A DNA stretch of 64,000 nucleotides from an uncultured Bacteroidales bacterium. Lineage in GTDB: Bacteria; Bacteroidota; Bacteroidia; Bacteroidales; WCHB1-69. The notes beneath the pieces were generated by a model. It was not told the DNA's origin. It saw only the letters and a program-made list of their open reading frames with translations, and did not search any database. Of this stretch, positions 1 to 12,100 are shown piece by piece. Within the stretch, counting starts at the first letter, position 1. Each line of letters opens with the position of its first letter. Made by a program: the position numbers and the translations under genes. The DNA is taken from contig CAJOFD010000009.1 in the NCBI GenBank assembly GCA_905233585.1, positions 1-64,000 of the forward strand. The letters run 5' to 3'.

Positions 1-1392
1 TTTGTCAATACACTTGGATATATGTTCTTTGATTGTATTGGCCAGATTTTTGGCTGCTTCCATATCCTTGCTTTCAGCATAGATACGAATGATGGGTTCA
101 GTGTTTGATTTTCTCAAATGTACCCATTCGTGTGGAAAAATGATTTTAACGCCATCAATGTCAATTATTTCATTGTTGCTGTACAATTGTTTCATTTTTT
201 CCAGAATTTTATCAACATTGATATTCGGAGTTAATTGCATTCTGTCTTTGTATATAAAATAATTTGGAAAAGATTGTCTCAAATGAGAACATGTGCAATT
301 CCGTTTTGCCAAAGAGGTGAGAAACAATGCAATTCCGACCAAGGCATCACGTCCGTAGTGTAATTGTGGATAAATAACACCGCCATTGCCTTCTCCTCCG
401 ATAATAGCCTGACATTCTTTCATTTTTTGCACTACATTCACTTCTCCGACAGCGGCGGCAAAATATTGCCCTCCATGTTGTAAGGTAATATCTTTCAAGG
501 CTTGAGAAGAAGAAAGATTGGAAACGGTATTTCCTTTTTGTTGATTTAGAATATAGTCAGTCACAGCCACGAGTGTGTATTCTTCTCCGAAGCATTCTCC
601 GTTTTCTTGCATAATTGCAAGTCTGTCCACGTCAGGGTCCACGACAAAGCCGACATCAACTTTATGGGTTTTGATAAATTCGCTAATATCTGTCAAATGT
701 TCTGGTAATGGTTCCGGATTGTGCGGAAAAATTCCATTGGGAGTGCAATTTAATTCGTGTATTGTTTGTACTCCCAAGGCTTTAAGTAATTTGGGTATGG
801 CTATGCCTCCCGTAGAATTAACACAATCGACCGCTACCGAAAAATTTGCATTGACAATGGCATTGCAATCTACAATGGGAAGACGCTTAACGGCTTGAAT
901 GTGTCTGTCTATTGCATTGTCAACTTGTTGATAAGTTCCCATTTTATCGTAAGAACAAAATTGTATGTCATCAATTTGTTCTGCTTTGTCTAATACTTTT
1001 TGTCCCAATTGAGCGGAGAAAAATTCACCGTTGTCATCTAACAACTTTAAGGCATTCCATTGAGCAGGGTTGTGGCTAGCGGTAAGTATAAGACCGCCAT
1101 TGGCTTTTTGGTACAACACTTCCATTTCTACTGTTGGGGTGGTAGATAATCCGATGTCCAAGACATTCACCCCCATACTAATAAGTGTTCCGCATACCAA
1201 ATGATTGACCATTTCTCCCGAAACGCGGGCATCTCTACCTACAACAACGTAAAGATTTTGGCTAGGATATTTTTCGTTTAAAATCAATGCGTAGGCTGCA
1301 GTAAATTTAACAATATCAATAGGTGTTAAATTGTTGCCTTGAGTTGCTCCTATTGTTCCTCTTATGCCTGATATGGATTTAATTAAAGTCAT
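1..1392 (-). CDS. glmM: Phosphoglucosamine mutase (alpha-D-phosphohexomutase family), 3' end off the window
   Basis: I translated this from the minus strand because the ORF track omits it (no stop codon inside the window). It begins MTLIKSISGIRGTIGA and runs 464 codons to the left edge. Visible family motifs are the active-site serine loop TASHNPAQWNALK (about residues 101-113), the metal loop DPDVDRL and the sugar loop GEGNGGV. GlmM interconverts glucosamine-6-phosphate and glucosamine-1-phosphate on the way to UDP-GlcNAc for peptidoglycan and LPS. The length already equals a full bacteroidal GlmM (about 460 residues), so only the last few codons are missing. Phosphomannomutase is the main alternative. 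The start overlaps the stop of the upstream phosphatase gene by one base (TAATG), so the two are co-translated. Family membership is certain; substrate is inferred from the close fit to bacteroidal GlmM. Confidence 0.85.
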   Translation of the reverse strand, partial: MTLIKSISGIRGTIGATQGNNLTPIDIVKFTAAYALILNEKYPSQNLYVVVGRDARVSGEMVNHLVCGTLISMGVNVLDIGLSTTPTVEMEVLYQKANGGLILTASHNPAQWNALKLLDDNGEFFSAQLGQKVLDKAEQIDDIQFCSYDKMGTYQQVDNAIDRHIQAVKRLPIVDCNAIVNANFSVAVDCVNSTGGIAIPKLLKALGVQTIHELNCTPNGIFPHNPEPLPEHLTDISEFIKTHKVDVGFVVDPDVDRLAIMQENGECFGEEYTLVAVTDYILNQQKGNTVSNLSSSQALKDITLQHGGQYFAAAVGEVNVVQKMKECQAIIGGEGNGGVIYPQLHYGRDALVGIALFLTSLAKRNCTCSHLRQSFPNYFIYKDRMQLTPNINVDKILEKMKQLYSNNEIIDIDGVKIIFPHEWVHLRKSNTEPIIRIYAESKDMEAAKNLANTIKEHISKCIDK

Positions 1393-2117
1393 TAGTCTAT
1401 GTTTATTTGTTTTTTTATTTCTTTTGAATTGATTTCCATGCCTAAAAGATAGCCACAATCGTTTATTTTTCCAGCATATACGCAACCGTTGTCAAGACAA
1501 ATATATCGATGTTTTTCCACATTTTCAATTAGCATTTCAATATTGTCCATAGGCAAAACGTGGTGCCCGTGTATGACAATTTTATCCCCAAGCCATTGTT
1601 TGTCATAAAAACAATTAACGCCAAAAAGGAATTCCTCCGTTGCTTCCAATGGATTAGGCAATTTGCAATTTAATCCGGCATGTGTTAATATTGCCTGTGG
1701 TAAAATATAATAATAAGGTAATGTTTTCAACCAATCAATGTATATTGTAGGAATATCGGTAACCAACTGTACATTAAAACTTTTTAATGTTTCTTTGCCC
1801 AATTGTTCATGCCAAGATTGACAAAACAATGTTTCTTGTTTGAGATGCTGAAACCATTTTTTTTCGGTAATTTTTTTTGCCGCATCGTAGGCTTGCAACA
1901 GCATATATTCGTGGTTGCCGACAATAGAAAACACTTTATAACCAGAAGTTTGCAGATCTATAATATAATCCAAAACTTCTTTGGAATAATTGCCTCTGTC
2001 AATCAAATCGCCTAAAAAATAATATTCATTTTCTTTAGAAAGTCCGATATGGTCTTCTAATAATTTTTTAAGCGTACGAATGCAACCATGTACATCGCTG
2101 ACAACCCACTGTTGCAT
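1392..2117 (-). CDS. Metallophosphoesterase, PPP-type serine/threonine phosphatase / Ap4A-hydrolase-like
   Basis: This 241-residue protein carries the full dinuclear-metal phosphoesterase signature: SDVHG near the N-terminus, FLGDLIDRG, GNHEYM, then single histidines in THAGLN and HGHHV. These supply the metal ligands and the general acid. This architecture fits bacterial PrpA/PrpB-like protein phosphatases and symmetrical diadenosine tetraphosphatases, and the sequence alone does not separate the two. No signal peptide is present, so it should be cytoplasmic. It overlaps gpmA upstream and glmM downstream by one base each, which makes a tight three-gene operon. The 70-residue plus-strand ORF inside it is a shadow. 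Confidence 0.85.
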   Translation of the reverse strand: MQQWVVSDVHGCIRTLKKLLEDHIGLSKENEYYFLGDLIDRGNYSKEVLDYIIDLQTSGYKVFSIVGNHEYMLLQAYDAAKKITEKKWFQHLKQETLFCQSWHEQLGKETLKSFNVQLVTDIPTIYIDWLKTLPYYYILPQAILTHAGLNCKLPNPLEATEEFLFGVNCFYDKQWLGDKIVIHGHHVLPMDNIEMLIENVEKHRYICLDNGCVYAGKINDCGYLLGMEINSKEIKKQINID

Positions 2118-2863
2118 TATTTCTTACCTTGGTTTGCAACTGCGTCCATCAATTTTTTCAAGGTTTCCTCATCTGCCAAATAGTAATCTTTGATAAGATT
2201 CATATTGTCGTCAAATTCGAAAACATAAGGGATACCTGTTGGAATATTTGTATCAATAATTGCTTTATTGTCAATATTCTTTAGGTATTGAACAATGGCT
2301 CGCAAACTGTTCCCATGAGCGGCAATTATAACTTCTTTGTATTTTTTGATATTGGGTAATATGCTTTCTTTCCAATATGGTAAAATTCTGTCTATTGTAT
2401 CGCACAATGCTTCGGTTGCAGGGTGAGCCATCTGGTTATCAATTTGTTGGTATCTGATGTCGTTGATAGGATGTCTTTCATCGCTTTCGTCCAATTGCGG
2501 CGGACGAACATCAAAACTTCTTCTCCAAAGTTTTACTTGGGCTTCACCATATTTTTCGGTTGTTTCTTTTTTGTTAAGTCCCTGCAAAGTGCCATAATGT
2601 TTTTCGTTTAAACACCATGATTTTTCAGTGGGAATCCACAATAAATTCATCTCTTCAAGAGCAATGTTTAGTGTTTTGATTGCTCTTTTTAAATATGATG
2701 TGTAGGCGTATTTAAAATTAAAGCCTTCTTGTTTCATGCGTTTTCCTGCTTCGTGTGCTTCATTTACACCATTTTCGGACAAATCAACATCTGTCCAACC
2801 CGTAAAGCGATTTTCTTTATTCCATTCGCTTTCGCCATGTCGAATTAATACTAATCTATACAT
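2117..2863 (-). CDS. gpmA: 2,3-bisphosphoglycerate-dependent phosphoglycerate mutase
   Basis: This glycolytic enzyme interconverts 3- and 2-phosphoglycerate through a phosphohistidine. The motif [10 protein letters not shown] places the catalytic His at residue 9, followed by [15 protein letters not shown], the second active-site block [10 protein letters not shown] and the second histidine in AAHGNSLRA. From [10 protein letters not shown] the protein has 248 residues, the usual GpmA length. The ORF track starts 12 codons earlier (MFHIYK...), but that extension is not family sequence and begins at the predicted transcription start, so I use 2863. It is the first gene of the operon gpmA-phosphatase-glmM. 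Confidence 0.95.
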   Translation of the reverse strand: MYRLVLIRHGESEWNKENRFTGWTDVDLSENGVNEAHEAGKRMKQEGFNFKYAYTSYLKRAIKTLNIALEEMNLLWIPTEKSWCLNEKHYGTLQGLNKKETTEKYGEAQVKLWRRSFDVRPPQLDESDERHPINDIRYQQIDNQMAHPATEALCDTIDRILPYWKESILPNIKKYKEVIIAAHGNSLRAIVQYLKNIDNKAIIDTNIPTGIPYVFEFDDNMNLIKDYYLADEETLKKLMDAVANQGKK

Positions 2864-2907
2864 AATTCTTTTCTTCTTGTATTTATAAATATGAAACATA
2901 TAACGTT

Positions 2908-2915
2908 CAAAATTA
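2908..2915 (-). promoter_or_regulatory. Bacteroidota -7 box of the gpmA operon
   Basis: On the minus strand this reads TAATTTTG, a match to TAnnTTTG. It lies about 45 bases upstream of the gpmA ATG. No convincing -33 TTTG is seen at the usual spacing. Confidence 0.4.
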
Positions 2916-3014
2916 TTATTTATTGTATATTTTTGTAATCAAAAGAATATCAATTGTTTAAAAAATATATGGAAAAATTATTGGAAAAATATGTAATAAT
3001 CAAAAAAAAAGTTG

Positions 3015-3022
3015 TACTTTTG
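3015..3022 (+). promoter_or_regulatory. -7 box (TACTTTTG) upstream of rpmH
   Basis: TACTTTTG matches the Bacteroidota TAnnTTTG consensus exactly. It sits 57 bases before the rpmH start codon in an otherwise AT-rich spacer between divergent genes. Confidence 0.6.
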
Positions 3023-3078
3023 CAATCCCAATTTTAGGGGAGAAATAGAAACGAATAATAACGACAAAAATAGCAGCA

Positions 3079-3243
3079 ATGAAAAGAACATATCAACCTT
3101 CTGTTAGAAAAAGAAAAAACAAACATGGTTTCAGAGAACGTATGCTCTCTGCTAATGGTAGAAGAGTTTTGGCTGCAAGAAGAGCCAAAGGTAGAAAAAA
3201 ATTAACGGTTTCTGACGAAAAATTAGGCGGCAAGAAATTTTAA
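3079..3243 (+). CDS. rpmH: Large ribosomal subunit protein bL34
   Basis: This gene is too short for the ORF track; I translated it directly. The 54-residue product starts [20 protein letters not shown] and contains the bL34 core [22 protein letters not shown]. The lysine-rich C-terminal tail ending GGKKF is slightly longer than in E. coli bL34 and is typical of Bacteroidota. The gene stands alone between a -7 box and a Rho-independent terminator. The usual rpmH neighbours rnpA and dnaA are absent, as is common in this phylum. Confidence 0.97.
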   Translation: MKRTYQPSVRKRKNKHGFRERMLSANGRRVLAARRAKGRKKLTVSDEKLGGKKF

Positions 3244-3268
3244 TTGATTGCCTGCATTATACAAAGAG

Positions 3269-3298
3269 AGGTGAACAGAATGCTGTCCACCTTTTTTT
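3269..3298 (+). terminator. Rho-independent terminator of rpmH
   Basis: AGGTGAACAG, four-base loop AATG, CTGTCCACCT, then seven T residues. It is a 10-bp stem with one A-C mismatch. Confidence 0.85.
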
Positions 3299-3341
3299 GT
3301 ACAAAGATTGCATTTGCACAAATTATTTGAATTTTTTATGT

Positions 3342-3349
3342 TATCTTTG
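3342..3349 (+). promoter_or_regulatory. -7 box (TATCTTTG) of the YfhO-family gene
   Basis: TATCTTTG lies 17-20 bases before the paired ATG codons of the membrane protein gene and directly after the rpmH terminator. It implies that the N-terminal extension in the ORF track is not translated. Confidence 0.65.
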
Positions 3350-3365
3350 CTTTTTAATATTGATA

Positions 3366-5900
3366 ATGATGAATAAAACACAAATTGTAAAACATGTATT
3401 GGCAATTGTTTTTTTTGCATTGCTGACTTTGGTTTATTTTAAACCTCTTTTAGATGGAAAAGATGTGCAACAATCTGATATGTTGCATTTTGAAGGAATG
3501 TCAAAAGAGTTGACAGATTACCATGAAAACACGGGGGGGTATTCGTATTGGACTAATGCGATGTTTTCCGGCATGACTTCTACTTATATTTATGGTCCTC
3601 CTGATGCCAATGTTTATAATTGGCTGTCTGCTCCCATACAAAAAGGTACGCCAATGAGGAGTTTTGGTATCATATTTATGATGCTGATAGGGGCATATAT
3701 TGCCATGTTGGCTTTTGGTATGAGTTTTTGGGTGGCTTTAGGGGCGGCCATTGCCTATGCTTTTTGTTCGTACAATTTTATTATTATAGAAGCAGGACAT
3801 ATTACCAAGGCCTATGCTATTGCTGTTTTACCATTGGTTATCAGTGGGGTTGTGTTGGCTTATCAAAACAAAAGAGTTGCGGGCTTTTTCTTGTTTATGA
3901 TAGGATTTGGCTTGAGTTTGGCACAATCGCATCCTCAGATTACCTATTATACGGCATTGGCGGTAGCAGCCTATGCATTAATTGTTTTTATATATGCTAT
4001 TATTCAAAAAACATTGCTTGATTTCTTTAAGTCTAGCGGTGTTTTGATAATTGCTCTTATTTTGGCTTTGTTGCCTAATCTTGGATTGTTGTATCAGAGT
4101 TATGATTATTCCAAAGAGAGTATGAGAGGCAAAAGCGAACTTACGGCCAAAGCAGAAGAAAACGGTAGCGGTTTGGCTTATGATTATGCGTATGCGTGGA
4201 GTTATGGTAAAGGGGAAACTTTTTCTCTGTTAGTGCCCAATATGGCAGGTGGGGCTTCGCATTTCAGAACTTTTGAAGAAATGCAAGAGTTCATGCCGTC
4301 AACTATAAATACTTTACAAACAAAACGTTTTGAACAAGATCCCAATCAATTGTTGCAACAATGTTCCACCTATTGGGGTGAACAACCTTTTACCTCTGGA
4401 CCTGTTTATGTGGGTGCGGTTATTTGTTTGTTGTTTGTGTTTAGTTTGTTTGTTGTCAAAGGCAAGATGAGAATATGGGCTATTGTTGTTTTCCTGTTTT
4501 CGATTGCTTTGGCTTGGGGAAAACATTTCCCTTTGCTGAATGATTTCTTTTTCAATTATTTTCCAATGCACAATAAGTTCAGAACACCCTCTATGATATT
4601 GGTGCTGACTGCTTTTATTATGGCTTTTTATGGCTTTTATGGTTTGAATATATTGACAGACAAAAACAAACAAACAGATAAGAAAAAAATAAATCGTCAT
4701 TTATACATATCGTTTGGAATAGTGGGTGGTATGTCATTGTTGTTTGCCATTATGCCAAATGTATTTTTTGATTTTACCTGTGATAGAGACAACTTGTTGC
4801 CTGCAGAATTGTTGGCAGCCTTGCAATCGGACAGGCAAGCCATGTTGGTGGCTGATGCATGGCGGACATTAGGCTTTGTGTTTGTAACAGCCATTTTGCT
4901 TTGGTTGATTATCAACGAAAAAGTAAAAAAACAACAATATATTGTCGTAGTTATATCGTTATTGGCATTGTTTGATTTGTGGAATGTGGACAAACGTTAT
5001 TTGAATGATAATAATTTTGAAGAAAAGAAAGTAAGTATCAATCAACAATATCAGTTTACACCTTGCGATGCGGCTATTAAACAAGATGTTTCTTTGGGTT
5101 ATCGTGTTTTAAATTTAGCGGCAAGTCCATTTAATGATGCTCATGCTTCCTATTTCCACCATTCCATAGGTGGGTATCATGGTGCAAAAATCAGACGATA
5201 CCAAGAATTTATCGATTCGGTGATGATGAATGATTTGAATAGATTTACAACGCAAATCAACACCATACGTTCAGATTCAGAACAACATGTTTTTATGTCG
5301 TCATTGCAGTCGTTGAATATGTTGAATGCCAAATATTTCATTTATAATTATCAGGCTGCTCCATTGGTGAATACTGAAATATTCGGACCTGCATGGTTTG
5401 TAGATAATGTAAAAATGGTGGATAATGCAGATGAAGAGATTGCAGCTTTTAGAAATACCGATGTGAAAACAACTGCGATTGTAAACAAACAATTTGCACA
5501 ACAAGTGCAAAAATTCAACTCGCAACACAACAAAAATTCCACTATTGCTTTAATACAGAAAGATTCAAAAACATTAACTTATAATGTTAATGCCGTAAAA
5601 GATGAATTGGTTGTTTTTTCTGAAATATTTTATCCCAAATATTGGAAAGTTACGATTGATGGTAAAGATTGTTCTGCGGATTTGTTTAGAGCCGACTATA
5701 TACTTCGTGCCATGATGGTTCCGCAAGGGCAACACACTATTCATTTTGAATTTGTGCCTCAAGCATGGATAAATGCAAGAACGGTATCTATGATAAGTTC
5801 TATATTGATACTTCTTTTTATGTTGGGAAGTTTGGCATATTATGCTTATAACTATTATAAGAAAAACCCTAAAACGTTTGCGAAGGCAGAACAAAGATAA
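3366..5900 (+). CDS. YfhO-family polytopic membrane protein
   Basis: This is a large integral membrane protein of about 844 residues with an N-terminal helix (VKHVLAIVFFALLTLVYF), roughly a dozen further hydrophobic segments over residues 80-530, a soluble periplasmic-looking stretch and a last helix near the C-terminus (SMISSILILLFMLGSLAYYA). The layout and the late block PKYWKVTIDGK fit the bacterial YfhO family, which has a GT-C-like fold and is linked to cell-envelope glycosylation. The exact reaction is not known for this branch. The ORF track begins at 3297, inside the rpmH terminator and ahead of the -7 box, so the start is ATG 3366 or the adjacent ATG 3369. Confidence 0.8.
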   Translation: MMNKTQIVKHVLAIVFFALLTLVYFKPLLDGKDVQQSDMLHFEGMSKELTDYHENTGGYSYWTNAMFSGMTSTYIYGPPDANVYNWLSAPIQKGTPMRSFGIIFMMLIGAYIAMLAFGMSFWVALGAAIAYAFCSYNFIIIEAGHITKAYAIAVLPLVISGVVLAYQNKRVAGFFLFMIGFGLSLAQSHPQITYYTALAVAAYALIVFIYAIIQKTLLDFFKSSGVLIIALILALLPNLGLLYQSYDYSKESMRGKSELTAKAEENGSGLAYDYAYAWSYGKGETFSLLVPNMAGGASHFRTFEEMQEFMPSTINTLQTKRFEQDPNQLLQQCSTYWGEQPFTSGPVYVGAVICLLFVFSLFVVKGKMRIWAIVVFLFSIALAWGKHFPLLNDFFFNYFPMHNKFRTPSMILVLTAFIMAFYGFYGLNILTDKNKQTDKKKINRHLYISFGIVGGMSLLFAIMPNVFFDFTCDRDNLLPAELLAALQSDRQAMLVADAWRTLGFVFVTAILLWLIINEKVKKQQYIVVVISLLALFDLWNVDKRYLNDNNFEEKKVSINQQYQFTPCDAAIKQDVSLGYRVLNLAASPFNDAHASYFHHSIGGYHGAKIRRYQEFIDSVMMNDLNRFTTQINTIRSDSEQHVFMSSLQSLNMLNAKYFIYNYQAAPLVNTEIFGPAWFVDNVKMVDNADEEIAAFRNTDVKTTAIVNKQFAQQVQKFNSQHNKNSTIALIQKDSKTLTYNVNAVKDELVVFSEIFYPKYWKVTIDGKDCSADLFRADYILRAMMVPQGQHTIHFEFVPQAWINARTVSMISSILILLFMLGSLAYYAYNYYKKNPKTFAKAEQR

Positions 5901-5927
5901 GTTGTTTATATTATCAAAAAACATACC

Positions 5928-5966
5928 CAGCAACAGCAAGGTGTCTTTGATACCTTGCTGTTGCTG
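5928..5966 (+). terminator. Strong hairpin after the YfhO-family gene, probable terminator
   Basis: CAGCAACAGCAAGGT and ACCTTGCTGTTGCTG form a perfect 15-bp stem with a 9-base loop. The T-tract that follows is weak, so this may work as an RNA-stabilising hairpin as much as a terminator. Confidence 0.6.
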
Positions 5967-6029
5967 CCTGTTATTATGTTGTTAATAAAAATCTTTTATC
6001 AAAAAAGGCGATAAATTAAAAAAATATGA

Positions 6030-6037
6030 TAAATTTG
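6030..6037 (+). promoter_or_regulatory. -7 box (TAAATTTG) of the giant T9SS protein gene
   Basis: TAAATTTG fits TAnnTTTG and leaves an untranslated leader of about 78 bases before the start at 6122. Confidence 0.5.
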
Positions 6038-6121
6038 CATTTTCAAAAAATGAATTGATTAAAAAAGGAAGAAGCCGAAAATCCAGAACAGAGTAGGCCT
6101 TATAAAATTTTCATAAAAAAA

Positions 6122-9100
6122 ATGAAAAAGTCAATTTTATTATTGTGTAGCCTATTGCTTTTGTTGCAAGCAACATGGGCTCAAGTTACCGTTGTCGGCT
6201 CCGAGAATTTTGACGGAACAAGTCATACGTTTTCGGCTACGACCATGAACGGTGCAACATGGACAATAGACCAGAGCTATTATTACAATGGGACAAAGTC
6301 TATTGGAGGTGCAATCCCTATTTTTACAGGTGACTCCATTGTTTTAACAAGTCCAATTTATGATTTTTCACTTTACGGCTGGGTAGAAATGTCTTTTGCT
6401 CATATCTGTAAGGTTTCTGTATTGGACGAATGTAAGGTTCAATACCGATTGGACGCTATGGGACCAATGGGTGCATGGAAAGATATTCCTGCTACTGCCT
6501 ATAAGGGAACAGGCAGAAATTACGGTGCTGTCGGTTTTAATGCAAATTCCTACGATATCTGGAATGCGGCAGACAGCAATGCAATGCCAGTCAACAGCAC
6601 TTGGTGGCAATCAGAATTGTTTGATGTTACCAACGAAGTGTCTTACGACAGGGCTCAATTTCGTTTTGTTTTGAAAAGAACGGCAACTGCCGCAACACTT
6701 GTTAATTACGGGTGGTTGATAGATGCATTTCAAGTACGAGCATCTACTTATGAAATCAAACCTCCTGTTGTACAATTGTTGAATACTTATAAGGATACGG
6801 TTGCATATACAGGACCATATGTTGTAAATGCTAAAGTGGCTTCACGTACAGCCGCCAAAACGGTTACTCCCAAATTGTATTGGACAGCCGTACAACCTAA
6901 TGGTATGGGTACTGTAAATGATTCTATAGCTATGACTGCCTACGAAGGCGATTCCTTGTGGACAGCCTATATTCCGCAATATGTATTTGGAACATCTATT
7001 TCTTATAAAGTAATAGGAAAAGATACAACTGGTAATACGGATTCCGCAGTTTCAACAGGTTTTATTTCCAAGAGAGTATTCTCCAATTATATATATGTGG
7101 GAGATACAACTTTAACTAACACTATTAGCACTATTCCTTATGAGTCTTATTATGATTATTCATGGTCAAGAACATTGTATCTGGCTTCTGAATTGCAATT
7201 AGGACCTATTACACATATTGCTTGGAGATGTAATACTAATAATGTTACAACAAATAACATAAGTGTATATTTTAAACAAACCACAGATGTATCAATATCG
7301 TCATCTACATCTTATATAAATCCTATAACAGACGGGGCTACATTGGTTTGGCAAGGTTCAATAACAACGGTTAATGGTTGGGTAGATATAACCTTGAATG
7401 ATGCTTTTTATGTACAGAATGGTTATGGGTTGATAGTTTATGTGGATAATAATGATGGAAGTTGGACGAATGCTATTGCTTGGCGTTCTCATGCTGTTTC
7501 AACTGCCTTGCAACCGGTTTTTGGACGGCAAGATGCTTCAATGCCAAGTAGTGGCAGTGTTTCTTCTACAAGACCTCACACAAGATTTTATCTGAACAAA
7601 ACAATAGACAGCACGGCAATGACTTTGTTGCAAATTTCAGGTGGAGATACTGTTACGGTTTCGCCTGCAAGTGCAACCTCTATTAGTGTAGATGTTTTGA
7701 ATTCCGGATATTATAATCTTACTTCTGCTGTATTGGGTTGGAGTGTAAACGGTGTTGTACAAAGCAACAATGTACCATGGAGTGGAAATCTGTATGCAGA
7801 TTACCAAGATGTATGTGCTTTAGGTAGTTATTCACCCAAAATGAACGGCTATGATACAGTTGAAGTGTGGGTAAACAGTGTTAATGGAAAGGCTGTAACA
7901 CAAAAGGATACTTTGACAAAACGTATTTATGGTTCTGCGGATATTGTGCTTGCTTGGCAGAAATATATGGAAGACACTGTTTATACTACAGGACCTTTTG
8001 AATTTGAGGTTTCGGCTCACTCCTTGTCAGGTAGAACTATTACCGCAATAGGTCTTGCCTATACACTCAAACAAAATGGTACAACCATAGCCACAGGTAC
8101 ATTGCCTCTAAACAATAATGGTAATAATATGTGGAGCATAAAAGTTGCCAATCTTTCTTATGGTACAGAAGTTATTTATGCTGCACAAGCCACAGACTAT
8201 ATGGGCAATGTGGTTTCATTGGGCAAGACAAGTTATATAGACGGTACTAAAACAGTTGGCTTGGTTGCTATAGGAGATACAACTTGTTCCCGTAGTTTAT
8301 CTTATATTCCTTCAAGTTCAGGTATAAATAGTTCTTGGTCAAGAATGTTGTATACGGCTTCAGAAGTTGGAGGTAAAACGTTGTTTGGTGTAGCATGGTA
8401 TTCAACCAATGGACCAACTGCTCCTGTGCCAGGGGAGACACTTTATGCAAGATTGGTAAATTATAATACTATAGCAGACGAGGGTACTACGGGTCATATA
8501 GATCCTCTTTCCGTAGGGGCAACATTGGTTTGGCAAGGCTCTATTCCAAATTTGACCAGCAATGGCGGTTGGTTTGAATGTGAGTTTAATACACCTATTC
8601 AAGTACCTAACAATATGGGTGTGATGTTGTATTATGAACACAACACCACTTCTGTTTCTTCCTCGTATTTTTGTGGTACTGTAACAGGCTATACACGTAG
8701 TTCTGGAGGTGATGAAGCAAGACCGGCTACTAAATTTCACATGGCTGTTCCAAGAACATGGAATGCCAACTCTGTGGCATTGGAAGAAATTGTTTCTCCT
8801 GAAATAAGTGTTGCTCCAAGTTCACAACCTCTTAAAGTGATTATCAGAAACAAGGGTAGTCAGAATTTGAATTGTACTATTGCTTATTCTGTTAATGGAG
8901 GTACACCTGTTACTTATAATTATACCCAAGGTTTGGCTTGCGATTTTATAGACACAGTTCTTTTAGGCAATATTGCCATGACATACGGTAATGTTTACCA
9001 TATAACGGTATGGGTATCTGACCCGAATGGTCAAGTTGATCCTGTAACTTCCGATGACACTTTATCAGTGATGTCGGTTCCATGTAGCAGCCAGTTGGCT

Positions 9101-12100
9101 CCGGGAACATTTACCATTGGTCCTTCTGCCAATGCAGATTTCGCTACACTTGACCAATTTATCAGAATTGCACAATATTGTGGCATCTCGTCTCATGGTA
9201 CTTTCAGATTGGAAATGGAAACAGGCACTCATAATGGTCAGGGCAACTTCGCTTATCTCCAAAGGGTATTCAACAACAATGATGAGATAATACTTACCTC
9301 TCAATCAGGCAATGCTTCTGATGTTGTTTTATCCAATAGCGATAATGTAATTGTTTTGGGTAGGAATTACAATGTTTATATAAACAATTTGACCATTGCA
9401 ACTACAACGGCATCTGCTGCAGGTGTATATTTTGATAGTGCATGCAGTAATGTGGAAATTAAAAATTGTGTGTTCAATATGAGTAACACCGCATCTTCAG
9501 CAACAGGTTCTGCCATTTATTTCCCGGGTTCCACAAGCAATACGGGTATGGGTAATCTGCGTATTTTGAACAATACCTTTAATGATGGTTATGCAGGTTT
9601 GTGGTTAACCTATGCTAATGCAAATTATGCAGGCGTGGCAAACAATCCTGCCAGAATTACTATTACCAATAATAAATTTAACCGATTCCGTTATTATGGA
9701 GTTTATGCTTATAATTATATTGGTATTGATAGGATAGCCGACAATGAATTTGTTTCTTCTACGGCTGGAAATACAATTTATACAATAAACTTAGGTTATA
9801 CGCGAATAGATAGTGGTGTTGTTCGTAATAAAATCTTATTACAAAATTCGAGTACTGGTTATGGTATAAGGTTGTATTACGCACATAATGCAAGCACGGG
9901 AACAACTGTTCCTGCTCTGATTGCTAACAATGAAATACGCAAACTTTCAGGGTCAGGTACTTTCTATGGTTTGTATCAAAATTATGCCAAAGCCAATTGG
10001 TATCACAATACGGTTTATCATGCAGGTACAGGCTCTTCTTATGGTATTTATGTTAATACTACCAATACTACATATCCTGCAAGTATCAGGAACAATATCT
10101 TTGTTTCCAACAGTTCATCTACAACCAACTATCCTATCTATGGTACAGTTACCAATTTGAATAATTGTGATTTGGATTACAATTGTTATTGGGGACCAAG
10201 AGCAGGCACCTCAACTTCGTATGTAGGTTATGCAGGTGCTGCAAAAGCAGATTTGACGGCATGGAGAGCAGCCTTGAACGGCAAAGATTCCAATTCGGTT
10301 TCGTTAGACCCGCAATTTAAGAACATATCTCAAAATGGAGATATAAACAATTATACGGCTTTGATGTGTCCTACAAGAGGAGTTGATGCTGATATAAACG
10401 GCAATAAACGTTGGAGTGTGTCTGCTATGGGTGCATATACTCCGATTGTCGGTATTCAGGGTACCGATTTGGAATTGGTGGCTATGGTTGAACCTGATAC
10501 AAGCAATACCGAACTTTGTACGCCAAACTATGTTACTGCAAAATATACTGTAAAAAATGTGGGGACAGACATGGTTGATTTCTCACAAACACCAATGACT
10601 TTGACGCTTTATGTTTCAGGAGCGGATTCTGCCGTTTGGGATACTGTCATCAGCACAGGTTCTCTTATGCCGTTTGTTGTGGATACCTTTGTTGTTACCA
10701 ATATGCTTAATGTAGATGTCAATGGTATATTGAATTTTGTAGGTGTGGTAACATGCAGTGCGGATACCATCAAAACCAACGATACTGTATATTCAACTTT
10801 CGGTCCGACACGTTGGATGTTGCCTTTGGATGAAAACTTCTCCAACGGATTCCCTGAATCTATGCAGGTAAGAGGCAACAATACTGCTGACAGTTGGACA
10901 ATCATGCTTGACAGCAATGCTTCAGGCACTGTAATTCCTCAGTTCGGCAATGCAATGATGACCTTTGAAGGCAACCGTGGCGCTACAAGCAAATTGATGA
11001 CCCGCCAGTTGAACTTTAGTAATATCAGAGAACCTATATTGGAATTCTGGTATTGGCACGATACAAGTGCAAGTGTTGCAACAGGTTCTTTGGCAGACTT
11101 TGTCAATGTGGCTTATACTGTCAATGGCGGTGTTTCGTATGTTGCTTTGGAAAGACTGCAAAAGAATGACGGTTCAGGCAGAATGGGCTGGCACAGACAT
11201 ATGGTTTCGTTAGACTCTGCTATCGGTGCTTCTTGTGTTATCATTACTTTTGATGCTACAAGATTGTCTTTGGCTCAATATGACGGTGCACAATATCTTG
11301 ACAGAATACGTGTTACGGCTAAACAGGATGTGGCTGTTACCGATATATTGACAAGCCCGATTACCGTTTGCAACACCACTACCGATTTGTCGGTTGTGTT
11401 AGAAAATGTAAGTTCGCAAGCGATAGATTTCTCTGTTTCTCCAACTGCTTTGCAAGTGGAGATTACCGGAGCAATGACACGTTCGTTTACCTATCCGTTG
11501 ACAAGTGGCACTCTTGCTGCTTTGTCTAAAGATACCTTTGATATTACAACAGGTTTGACATTTAACAATGGTAATTATCATATTGCCGTTAAAATAGCAA
11601 CTGCTATTGACAACAATGACAATAACGATACCATGAGCAAGGATATAAACATCAATCCTTCATTATTGGTAGATGCTCAAAAGGTAAGTACAAGCAGCAG
11701 TTGTTTGATACCGGCTACGCCGATATATCAAGTGGTGAACTTAAACAACAATGGTGATATGGATATGTCAGACCTCGTATTTGTTTTGGAAGTTTCCAAC
11801 TCTACGGGTTCTGTTGTTGAAACCTTGAGAGATACCATGACAGGTGTGTTGTCCGCCGGTGCGAGCGTTTCACATACATTTGCTTATCCTTATTCTGTTC
11901 CTAACGATGTTCAATACAATGTAGCGGTAACCGTTGCTCCTATGTGCAACGCTGCTATGACTTACCAATCGGTAATCAATGAATGTATTGAATCCAACGA
12001 TTTGTCTGTTGATGGCATTATTACACCTGCAAATGACGGCACTTGTAACAAAGTGGGCGACAGATTGGTTGTAAAAGTCAAAGTCAGCAACAAGAATCCT

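Noticed and set aside
3620-4021. 133-residue ORF inside the YfhO-family gene
   Set aside because: Frame-shifted shadow of membrane-protein codons on the same strand.
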